Positions 1-10,203 of a stretch of DNA of 64,000 bases are shown one piece after another. This stretch comes from Bursaphelenchus xylophilus (taxonomy: Eukaryota; Nematoda; Chromadorea; Rhabditida; Aphelenchoididae): positions 11,031,291-11,095,290 of the forward strand of contig CAJFCV020000001.1 of assembly GCA_904066235.2 (NCBI GenBank). The letters run 5' to 3'. Positions within the stretch are counted from its first letter, which is position 1, and each line of letters begins with the position of its first letter. The notes beneath the pieces are model-generated. The model was not told the origin of the DNA and searched no databases. It was given only the letters and a program-made list of their open reading frames with translations. Position numbers and translations under genes: made by a program.

Positions 1-1174
1 TTGAAGACAAAAGAGACCACAGAGACGGTGCCGACCAGAGTTCCGAGGAGGAATAAGACTTGTAAGCAGTGTTAATCCCTATATAGTATATTTTTTGATT
101 CTAAATGAGGGATGCTGCAAGAAAAAACGGTAGAATTTTGACTATATTTGACAAAAATATGATTGACGGTGTCTGAGACTGATAGCCCCAGATTTTGAGC
201 TTGCACTTTCCATGCGGTTCTCAGATTTTCTTTGAACTTTGCACACACGTCAGATATAAGCCACACATCAATTGCTGAAAAATTTAGCTCGAGCTTTCTC
301 AACGCAGCCGAGATATTCAGCGATCCTTGCCGCCAAGGGAGTCCGCGGGATTTTTGGCCATGTCTTTGCCAGTTTTGGGTGGAAAAAATAAGATTGTTTT
401 TGTGCGTTTACATGTTACCCTCTGCAATTTGAAGAGGCAAAAGACTCGCAAATCTCTTAAAAAACCTATTCTAATCTAGTACCAAGTTCCATCAAAATCT
501 GGTCATCGCACTTTAAACAGTTCCCCTGTTTGTTTCGACTGGTAAAGTTACTTTTACTTCAAAGAATGTAGCGATAAATTTCATTTTTTGTTGGCCGACC
601 GATTCTTCTCGTCTCTCAAATTTCCTAGTATCCGTAGGGGTTCGTATATACACAGAGTCTACAGTGAACGGAAGCTAAAGCTGAGGCTCTTTGAATCCTC
701 ATACGTTATTTGCAGTGCCTCCGCTCCCACTAACATACAGCATCGATGAGCAGTTGCGAGTTGAGAAGATTCTATCGAAATTCTTCGATAATGATGGTGT
801 AACAACCACAAATGTCGACAATTTCTCTCAAGAATGCGTTTTCGTGAACAAGCGCAGTCGTTTTTCGCCTCGAGGTTACGTTATCAACAAATCGTTGATA
901 ATCCACCCACCTCAAGACGAAAATCTCAAAGAAGTTTGCAATTACAGGCAAGTTCTGACAAAAAGAATTAGAATGAAATAGAATTGGCATCAAAAAATAT
1001 TACTTTAGATGCATAAAGTTGGATGGCCATCAGCAAACTCGATACGAATGGAAATATATCGTTGTGAAGTATGCTATGACCGTCCCTGACTGTGATATGA
1101 TTGAAATCAAATGTGTTGATCAATGGAATGAAGAGATCACCTATTGCGATATTATACTGAGGTTTTTGTATTAA
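1..1174 (+). CDS. 3' part of a nematode gene, possibly DUF229-like N-terminal region (5' end outside window)
   Basis: I join exons <1..61, 716..947 and 1009..1174. The first ends at a good donor (T|GTAAGC) and its phase fits the tttgcag acceptor at 711-715. The second exon ends AG|GCAAGT, the classic GC-type donor, and its phase fits ttttag at 1003-1008. The joined frame stays open to TAA at 1172-1174. The predicted tail is polar, with spaced cysteines, a Cys-Asn-Tyr-Arg-Cys cluster and a motif PDCDMIEIKC. This layout reminds me of the region before the sulfatase-like domain in nematode DUF229 proteins, but that is recall only. No sulfatase-like exons follow, so the gene is either short, truncated or wrongly ended here; the last exon could instead be spliced at CTGAG|GTTTTT. 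The opposite strand of bases 1-55 encodes a hydrophobic stretch and is the main alternative for the first exon. Confidence 0.45.
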
Positions 1175-2408
1175 AAGTTGTAGTAATAAATGTAATCAAC
1201 ACTTTTTCCTTACGGGTTTGAGCTTATATATTAAATTAGAGTCAAAAAATCGATCTTATAACGGCAGACTTTGACGTTAGGCTAAAATGAAAGTTGTCGT
1301 ACATTTATGACAGAATTATCCAGTGACACATACGAGTGTCTTAGGCCTCATGAAAAGATTCGGGTAGAGAACACAAAAGTTATAGTTTTTTCACTTGGAG
1401 AGGGAAGCATTTCACCACATTTTTAATACTTCCCAGATACAAAATGGTACGTTTTTTGCCACTGGATCAGGCCCTCCACTGTAACGTCAAATCTCATTAC
1501 TCATCCTGGAAAACGGCGTCAAACTATATAATCCAAGTTGCGTCGGACCTCATGTAAAATACAGAAAATGATGATTTTAAGACTTGGAATTTATCCTTTG
1601 TTGTCTTTTCTTCGCTGCAAAATTGTCACATTTCCTTCTGCAACCAAGATATTTCACTTTGTTTTCCTCCGAATCTAACTCATGCTTCATCGTCCCCTCA
1701 AACTTTAACGACCCTCTGATTGACGCACCGTCAGCGCCTCATAATTAAAGGCCCATCGTATCAAAGGCATTCCACTCCGCCTTTGTCGAGGCTTGTATAT
1801 TTCCCCGCTCGGCGGTAATAAATTTTAATAACCCTCGGCGTCAAGAATAATATTTTCCCACTGATTGGACGCCACGCTCATAAAAAATTCATCTCAATAT
1901 TTTTTGGAGTTATTGGCACTGATAAGTTGGGGGCTGCAACGGGTCTTTAACGGCTCTTCGGGTCCCTTTGATTGCGGCAGCCGGCCTTCAAGTCAAACTC
2001 AACGCAGAAGGGCTCCTTTGTTGGAGGCAGGAAGGAGGAAGAGTTGCTGCACTTTGTGATCGAATGGAGTGGGGTTACTGTAACTTTGATGACCGTCTTT
2101 TTTCCGGTGATGACTGGGGGCAGCGGGGAAAGGGCTGGAAATGTGAAGCACTGATTTTAATAAAACTTGGCACAAATTTGGATTAATCTTTCCTTGAGAT
2201 TTTTTGGAAAGGCATCCAAGAAGGGTTTCAGGCTTATTGCTACCGGATAGCGCAACTTTTCCACAAAAAATTGTCTTTTTTCCGCGTGAGTTTGGCAGAG
2301 ACATGGCTATATAAGAACACTTTATGGCTATTCTTTCATCGACAAAGAGTGTTAAATATCACGGCAGTCAAAACATTGAGCAAATTAAAATTTTAAAGGC
2401 TTGATACT
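1175..2408. other. spacer without recognised gene
   Basis: No coding signal that I trust. Around 1386-1500 there is a half copy of the palindromic family seen complete at 41633-42302: shared phrases are cacttggagaggga and ttttttgccactggatca. Bases 1680-2160 are richer in GC than the surroundings and carry several overlapping open frames, none with splice sites or a recognisable protein. Confidence 0.5.
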
Positions 2409-3273
2409 TAGACTTACAAGGGAAGTCACTTTTTTCGCAGATCGATCCATACTGGTGACCTAGTGGACTGTGAAGGCCTCAGGCTGTGTGAGAAGAACCT
2501 GGCGTCCAAAAGTGTTTACGGGCCCTGAGGACAGAGTTATGGCTCATCAAAGTTCGCACAAAAAAGGTTCCGAAAAGACCCTCCAAAAAAACGGGATCGG
2601 AGAAGTGAGCTTCGGTAGCAGAGTGGTTCGCAGATTTTTCTTTTGTCTGGAAGGGCCAGGGTTCGATTCCTCTTCCCGGCAATAACTAAAAATAATATTT
2701 GTAAGAGTAGCGTAAGTTACAAAAAAAATTGTTTTGAAATATTTTTTGAAAAATGTTATTATCCTGTCGTTAAAATTTGGGGAAGTCGGATTCTCAATAT
2801 GTATAGCTCTGATGTTTTAGAAGACGCCCTTGGTGATCGTGGTATCATGCTGAAGCGTTTCAGTCGAACGCTTGCTGTCTGGGCAGATGATAAATTTAGT
2901 GACGATATGAACAAGATCGTAATTTTTTTAACGCCAGGATAATAATATTTTTCAAAAAATATTTTAAAATATTTTTTTTTGTAACTTACGATACTCTTAC
3001 AATATTATTTTTATTTATTGCCCTTCCAGACAAAAGAAAAATCTGCGAACCACTCTGCTACCGAAGCTCACTTCTCCGATCCCGTTTTTTGGAGGGTCTT
3101 TTCGGAACCTTTTTTGCGCGAACTTTGATGAGCCATAACTCTGCCCTCAGGGCCCGTAAACACTTTTGGACGCCAGATTCTTCTTGCACAGCCTGAGGCC
3201 TTCACTGCCCACTAGGTCACCAGTATGGATCGATCTGCGAAAACAGTGACTTCCCTTGTTAGGGTTGACTTGT
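2409..3273. repeat. long inverted repeat (palindromic element) with tRNA-like box motifs
   Basis: The left arm (about 2409-2764) is the reverse complement of the right arm (about 2936-3273), around a spacer of about 170 bases. Both arms share the phrase for gggccctgagg(g/a)cagagttatgg and the segment from cagatcgatccat to tgtctggaaggg. The right arm lacks about 24 bases present in the left arm (around 2655-2678), including a TTCGATT tRNA-type loop. The structure suggests a foldback or MITE-like DNA element; no transposase is visible. Confidence 0.85.
2609..2681 (+). tRNA. tRNA-like pseudogene or pol III promoter motif (degenerate)
   Basis: The stretch has tRNA length (73 bases), an A-box-like TAGCAGAGTGG at 2616-2626, and a B-box/T-loop GGTTCGATTCC at 2660-2670 at the proper distance from the 3' end. 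However the acceptor stem has two mismatches in seven pairs, the T stem two mismatches in five, and the anticodon arm folds only with a nine-base loop. I read it as a tRNA-derived relic inside the palindromic element, not a working tRNA gene. Confidence 0.25.
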
Positions 3274-3422
3274 GTCGAACTGAACGTTTTTCTAGTCAGA
3301 TTTGCTTAATAGAGATATTCTTTGATGAGCTGAGATTGTGGAAAACGAAGGGATACGGTCAAACCAAATATTTTGCCCATAAATTTACGCACTTCAAGCG
3401 AGAAAAAATAAATTTTATTTTA

Positions 3423-4914
3423 GTATACTGGTTGACAAAATTTTCTTTCCACCTCGTATCTCGGGAACCGATGGGCCTAGAACCTCCAAATTCGGCATAG
3501 AAACATCCTAGGACAGTCAAACACCATGCCCAAAAAATCATATCATTTGATGCACTTTACATGCCCTTTTTCCAAAAAAGGCAAAAACCCGGATGACAAA
3601 ATTTTCTTTCCACCTTGGAAAAAACGTTTGTAACTCATAAGCCAGAGGGTTTTAAGGCATGATTGTGGTATCGTTGTGTCCGCGAAGAAGTCCTCTCTCG
3701 ATTGGTGTCACAACCTTACGGGGGTTTTCGTTTCTTCGCCCTTGGGCGTCGGCTCATCGTTGCCTTGTCCATTTTCAGCCAAATTCGTGGCCAGAGGAGC
3801 TCGCATAAGGCATAAGGAGATGAAAATGCCTTTAAAAAATCTGGCATTCATGTTTGCAACATTGTTTCCTCCGGCGGTAGAATCCGATTTAATTTAAGTG
3901 CGTTGCAGGGGAAAATGAGCGCTGCCTGGTCCGCAAAACCGAAGAATCACTTCTGTACAGAATGGGAACGTCCAAATTACATCCATTCGCTATGCATACG
4001 GCGTACTTTAGGGCTTATACGACAGCATGTGTTGAAATCTACCAGCTTATCTTACTACTCTCTGGTCTATGTCGTCTCAAGTAACGCAGGTTGTCGCACT
4101 AGGCCTTGGCATTACTTAAGCTTGGTATATTGGGACTTTTGGCTACCAGACTACTTTAATACATTGACCTTGACAGGCCTTCAACGTTTTTTCCACGACG
4201 AATAGCTTTCGCACGAAGCTTAGAGTGGCAAATTTTGTACATGGGGCATTTGGAACCTTTCTTCTGCTCACATCTAAGCGCGACATCAGTGATTAAAATC
4301 GTCACTATTTTTTAACTCTGTAGTATCATAGAAAATATATAAGCAGGAAAAGTTACTTGAATTATCTGCAGTGTTCCCATAATAGCGTAATTTTCTGGTA
4401 ACGAGAACCCTGGAAGCGCGCGTTTTCCCCTGCAACGCACTTAAATTAAATCGGATTCTACTGCCGGAGGAAAAAATGTTGCAAACATGAATGCCAGATT
4501 TTTTAAAGGCATTTTCATCTCTTTATGCCTTATGCGAGCTCCTCTGGCCACGAATTTGGCTGAAAATGGACAAGGCAACGATGAGCCGACGCCCAAGGGC
4601 GAAGAAACGAAAACCCCCGTAAGGTTGTGACACCAATCGAGAGAGGACTTCTTCGCGGACACAATGATACCACAAACATGCCTTAAAACCCTCTGGCTTA
4701 TGAGTTACAAACGTTTTTTCCAAGGTGGAAAGAAAATTTTGTCATCCGGGTTTTTGCCTTTTTTGGAAAAAGGGCATGTAAAGTTCATCAAATGATATGA
4801 TTTTTTGGGCATGGTTTTAGACTGTCCTAGGATGTTTCTATGCCGAATTTGGAGGTCCTAGGCCCAGCGGTTCCCGAGATACGAGGTGGAAAGAAAATTT
4901 TGTCAACCAGTATA
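3423..4914. repeat. long inverted repeat, arms about 0.5 kb
   Basis: Left arm about 3423-3920 and right arm about 4418-4914 are near-perfect reverse complements; outer ends read tatactggttgacaaaattt and its complement, inner ends gttgcaggggaaaa and its complement. The spacer 3921-4417 is unique. The two mirrored 73-residue open frames in the arms are by-products of the symmetry. No transposase frame is seen, so this looks like a non-autonomous foldback element. Confidence 0.9.
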
Positions 4915-5949
4915 GAAGCGCTCTATAGATCTTCACCATAAATTTAGGGCGCTTGCGCGACCTGTACAATTGGCAGTGTCAACAAAAACCCAATTTTTTC
5001 GCAATAAACTTGCAAAAATATCGCTAAAACAACTTTTCTCAGTCTGTCTCTCTTCACTTTCTATAGTCTCTCATCTCCATAAAAAATTGAATATCTTGCC
5101 ACATTGACTATTTCAAGCGCTCTTTTGCAAATCCTCGGCCATCAATTAGGTCCAATCACATTAAATTCGATTATATTTTACCATATAATCGAATTATCTT
5201 CCGTTTCCAGCCTTTTATTATCACAAGGAGTATAATAAAGTGACGGTTTTTTATTCTTCCTACTGTTGCACAAAATTTCACAAATTTTTAAATCATTTTT
5301 TGACATCCAATGCTCAAAGGTCAACGGATTCCCAGAGGGTTTTCGGATCAAAACGCCCATTTCTTTCGGGAAAATTATTTTTTTTCCGAAATTTTAATTA
5401 ATTTCTCAACAGAAAAATGTTGCAATTTATAGGGCTTTCACAATTAATTAATTTTAATTAATTCCTGGTCAGTTCGAACAGACAGGGTCAGTCCGATTTT
5501 TAGACGGGTTTAAAACGGCGCAGACCGAAAAGAATCCCGGAATTTTGTTGTGAGATTTATTAGAGATTTTTTGGATTCTTGTTGGGGTGTTTTTTGTATT
5601 TAAAATATACAAAATAAAGACTTGTTTTTTTAGTGAATTAGCTTATAAATAAGAATATTTTTTAACGTAGGAGCAGTCTTTTTATAAAATAGTGCAAGTT
5701 TTAGAGCAAAGTGCCTGAGGCATAACTTTGAAATTTTGTCCAAATTGCCCTCCAAAATATGTTACAAGCTCCATATTAGTTCCTGAAAATTTTATTTCTC
5801 ATTGTAAGCCCGTAACCGAGATATTTACTGATTCATCTTTTCGATAGAGCGCGCAAAATGAGAAGAGTCGGCCAGACGAAAAAAAATCATTTTTCGACTA
5901 TACTGCAAAATTCTTTCTGAAAATTTTTTTGTAAGGCTACTCTGCTCCA
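4915..5949. other. AT-rich spacer, nothing recognised
   Basis: Contains short TTAATTAA-type repeats around 5393-5463 and poly-T runs. I see no exon, RNA gene or terminal inverted repeat here. Confidence 0.5.
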
Positions 5950-6286
5950 CATAAAGGTGGTCATATAAGAATTCTTTTTTCCCAAATCGCGATTTTCGGT
6001 GTACAAAAAAGTGGATGCCCAAATCGAAACTGGCGCCGACTTATTTTTTTCTCGGCACCGAATTCTGAAATCCAGTGAATTTTTCCAAGTTTTTCGAAAT
6101 CAGTGCACAAAGTCTTAAGTCCTGCACCGAAGACTTCAGTGCTTAAGTCAGCACCGCATTTCGGAATCCGGTGCTGAAAAAATGAAGTCGCCGCCAATTT
6201 TTCAATTTGGGCGTCCACTTTTTTGTGCACCGAAAATCGCGATTTGGGAAAACAAAATTTTTAATTCTTATAAGACCACCTTTACA
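5950..6286. mobile_element. palindromic MITE, family 1 (copy A)
   Basis: The element is palindromic, with ends ataaaggtggtcatataaga and the complement taagaccacctttac. Inside, the mirrored phrase cccaaatcgcgattttcggt is followed by a core rich in cgaattc/gaattcgg and cagtgc. A second copy lies at 16300-16643 with the same ends and core order. Two copies with the same borders support a transposed unit of about 340 bases without coding capacity. Confidence 0.85.
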
Positions 6287-9200
6287 TCTATAAACAACGG
6301 GTTCTTCCGAGCCAAAAATAAAGGAAAACAAATTATTCAATTTTCGGCCTAAAAATATCGATAGTATTTCCAAAGTGCAAATCTTGCATGTGATTCAAAA
6401 AAGTTCAATCTACTTTTTTAGTAAGTCTCATCAAAAGGGAGACTAAAAAATTGGCCTTCTTCTAAAATCTCGAACTTTTTATATTTTTTCTTCGGTCCCC
6501 TCTTGCCATAGTTTTGTCGAATTCTCATTTACAGTCTGTGTTTAGTCCATGTAAGCTGAAAAATTTTTCATAGCTTCTAAATACTTCTAAAAAACTTTTC
6601 AAACTTCAAAACCCTCAATTTTTTACTTGGTCCCCTCTTGCCATACTTTTAGCAAATCTCAAACCCTCCCATTTTTTGCTTATTCAGAATCCTCATACTT
6701 CTTCTATAAGCCCTTAAAAATATTTTTCCAAATTCCCCAATTCTCCATTCCAATTACTGTATCATTTCCATAACCCTTCCCGCCTTGTTCCCCCTGCCTT
6801 TCTTCGAGTTGTTTGGACCGAAACGTTTAGGCCAAGCCCTCTTCTCCGGGTCCCCAGCGAAAAGCAGGAGGAGGGATAAGGCTCTGGAAAAGCCGGAATA
6901 TTCGGCGTCGAAAAGGCAAAAGAGCAAGGAATGGCAGCTGCTCCTCTCTTCTGCTTCTCCTTGTTCCACTCTTTTTCCTCCGAGGCCCCGGGTTTTTGCC
7001 TCCGTTTTGGCGCCCCTCGACCTTCGCTTTTAACCCTCAAGGCCATCGTCCGGAGGTGCAGGTTGAGAGGAGCTGGTGACGAGTGATTAATATGCCCGTC
7101 GTTATTCTTCGTTAATTAAGTTGTATTAGTTATTTGATATGGTGAGATATTATTTTGGCCGAATGGGACGGGATTTTTGGGAAGTTTGGGTTGGTTATGA
7201 TGGGTGCGGGTGAGCTTGTGGCAACATTGATTTTAATTTTTATCATAAATGACTTTTTTGGGCAGATGTTTTTTGGAAAATTTGAATCTTAGCATAAAAA
7301 TCTTGAAAAAATGAATAAAAATCTATACAAAATTTTAGTAATCCACTTGAAAAGTACTTTTATAGAAGCTATATGACCGGTAATTTAATATTTTAAGAGA
7401 AAAATCTGCCATGATGACCGATTTTTTGGAGAAAAATTGAAATATTTTTTGTCCCCAGAAATTTAACTTTTTAAAAAAGAGCATGTCGTTTATGGCGTAT
7501 TTTACCCTAAAATAAGGTTTAAACTTTGCTAAGCTATTCATTGTTAGAAACACTATGAAATTCGTAGTATTTCAACTACAGTAGAACGCTGCAAACTCCA
7601 AAAAATCACTTCGAATTGCAACAAACCGCCATCAAATAGTCATCAAAATGCCTCTTAACTTTTTATCGCTACTTTCGAGAGTTTTTATGACAAAAAATCT
7701 AAGAATCGCCCCTTTCCCAACTTAGTCGAAGCCCCTTCTTCTTCCATCGCGCTTCCGTCGATGGGTTATGGAGACGGGCGTTATTACAGCAACTCCATCT
7801 CCATAGCGGCGAAAGACGTCCGTTTCTCTCGCTTTTTATGATATTTTAGACGACCAGCCATCGACTGATTTCCGATTACTCTCTCTCTCGCACCCGCCTC
7901 GGAGTGGGGGGAATAACTGATCGTTTCGCCTTCAAATCGAAATTTATCTTATTGTTTTGACATGATTGGGTAATAGCGGGTCACTGCGGGACAAATGTCG
8001 ATGTTACCCATCATGCAGATGATCTATCGCTGGGAGGCGCAGGTTGTTCGGGATGATGGAAGTGGTGGACGGATCTGTGGACATAGAGAGAGGGTAGAAG
8101 GGCTTGGGGAGAAGTTATGGGACATACTTGTATATTATAGTAGGCAGCTTTTCAATTTCATACGATTAGTTGTGATGAGAGTTACAATGGGACTTGAATT
8201 TTAGAAATTGGCCAAGTTAGAGATAAGCTATCAAAAATGACAGCCAAAATTTTACATACTTTCTGTCTGTAATTCCCGGATACGAGAGCAAAGGAAAGTC
8301 TTTTGTCTAACCGTCTAGGGTTTTTTTAAATTTACTAGCAACGTAAGCAGATCAATAGAAAATTTTAAAGGATCCTAAACATAGTTCATCGATCTGCGAC
8401 TGTTGTGACTTGCATTTTGGCAAACAATACTTTTTCAAACAATACAGTTAAACATGTATAGTTTTATTTGTTAAAAAAAGTCTTTATTGTCCATTTTGGC
8501 CTAAAATGGACCCTTGGGTCTTTGAAATCGCTTGTTATAGACAGTTTTTTTGTCGCGGTATTCACAATGTGAGCAATTATATATATGTAGATAAGTTTCT
8601 TTCGTTCGTATTCCCCCAATCGTATCTTGCCATCACATTTTTTAATAAATTGCTTATTGCCGAATGTCTGTACAACAAAACCAGCCTTTTTTGGCCCCTT
8701 ACAAATCCATTGTAAATAGTTTTTATTGAATTTTCAAGATCATTTTACAAAAATTTTGAAAAATTTGAATCGAGCTTTTTTCTTGAATGCGAATTCTTTT
8801 TGAAGTTTAATTCGGTCTGGAGAATTTTCAAGTTGTCTCCAGCTGGGATCGCAACTCATTCGAGGCGTTGAATCGAAAAAACAGCAAAGCCAATGCCGCT
8901 GAAGACGCTGTTTTTGCGGTAATACTTTTTATGCAGGGCGTGATGGTCGTTAAATTGGAGGGCAGGGTAAAATACGGTGTTTTGAAATTTAAAATTTTTT
9001 TTTTACTTTTGCTATATTAATGAAAAATTAATTTTTTTTTGGAATTTTTGGTTCACAAAGTCTTTTTTCTGATTTTTTAATTTGTAAAAATAAAAAAAAA
9101 TTAAAAATATTTTTTTCAAAGTAAATACAACAAGATCAAAAACGACCAAGTAAAAATTTATTTATTTTTTTTTTTTTAATTGTATTAAATTGCCCGTATT

Positions 9201-10203
9201 TTACACTACTTTAGAAAAAGAAGTTTTCTATTATTCAATTACTTTTTTTTATTTTTCAATTAATTTTTTTATTTCCAAAAATTGCCCTAATCAAATATTT
9301 TCACCCAAATCCCTCATCCGCAACACGCTGAATGCAATCTTTATCCCGCCCTCGCACGCTTGTTCTGATCCATTTACCTTGCCCGTTATAGCGCGCTTGA
9401 GTGGCCCTGCTCGAATAAAACGGCCATCGGATTCTCTGTGCGTCTCTGCGATCGCCGAGATCAATGACCCCGGAGAAGCTAAAGGGAAAGCGTATCGACG
9501 CTCACTTCTTTTTCCGAAATGGATCTATCTGCGAGTGGAGGGGACCCTGAGCTTAATCTTCTGCTTGTACCGCAAACCAGAGCGGGCTTTCTTTGGGGAA
9601 AAACTTATGCAAATTTATAGAGGGTTTGGGAGGAGAGCAGCATGAAATTTGTTTTGATTAAGGTTTTGCTTCGTATTTTACCATGCCTCACGAAATTTTT
9701 ACGTTAAATAAAGTTTTTTGGATCTGAAAACAGCGACCTTACGATTTTTAAAGTTTCATTGCAAATTTTAACGGGGATTTAGAGGTAAAAATACCAATAA
9801 AAGAAAATCAATTGAATGGGTGTATCGTATTTTACAACTCTTAAGGGCTTCAAAACAGATCTTGGGCGTTCAGCGGTTGATTTGGCCATTTTCTAATACA
9901 GATTTATTCAGATTCTGAAGAATTTTTTTCACAGCAGTCTACCGTATTTTACATTCCGATCAAATTCAAAAAAAATTGGTTGACGAAGGCATTGGTAGAT
10001 TTGAAAAATTGTATGCCCTTTTTAGTTAATGTGAAGAAACAAACCATTCATCCGTATGTTACATTTATAATTTATTTTTGGTTTTTTTTTTGAAAAATAC
10101 GTTTTTATTTACTTTTTACCGGTATTTTAACAAAAACCCGAATTAATACCCCGTATTTTACAATCTCACCACTTTTTTATTTATCTTTTTACCTTCAGTC
10201 ATC
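6287..10203. promoter_or_regulatory. long upstream region of the PBX homeobox gene with GC-rich blocks
   Basis: No protein-coding exon is evident. Three blocks stand out from the AT-rich background by GC content and lack of repeats: about 6840-7070, 7725-7915 and 9330-9640. The developmental regulator gene starting at 10204 is the nearest gene on this strand, so these are candidate enhancers or unannotated 5' exons. This is inference from composition only. Five exact CGTATTTTAC/GTAAAATACG motifs lie at 8967-9952 and one at 10152. Confidence 0.3.

Noticed and set aside
3676..4662. Two almost identical 73-codon frames on opposite strands
   Set aside because: They are mirror images within the arms of the inverted repeat 3423-4914, with no splice sites, domain or codon pattern.
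6754..7046. Overlapping Arg/Gly-rich frames of 71-94 codons
   Set aside because: A GC-rich block gives open frames in several frames at once; there are no supporting splice sites or motifs. Kept only as a possible regulatory block.
9190..9645. 151-codon plus-strand frame upstream of the PBX gene
   Set aside because: The first third is translated AT-rich low complexity (Phe/Ile/Tyr) and the rest resembles no protein I know; no acceptor or donor fits joining it to the PBX exons.
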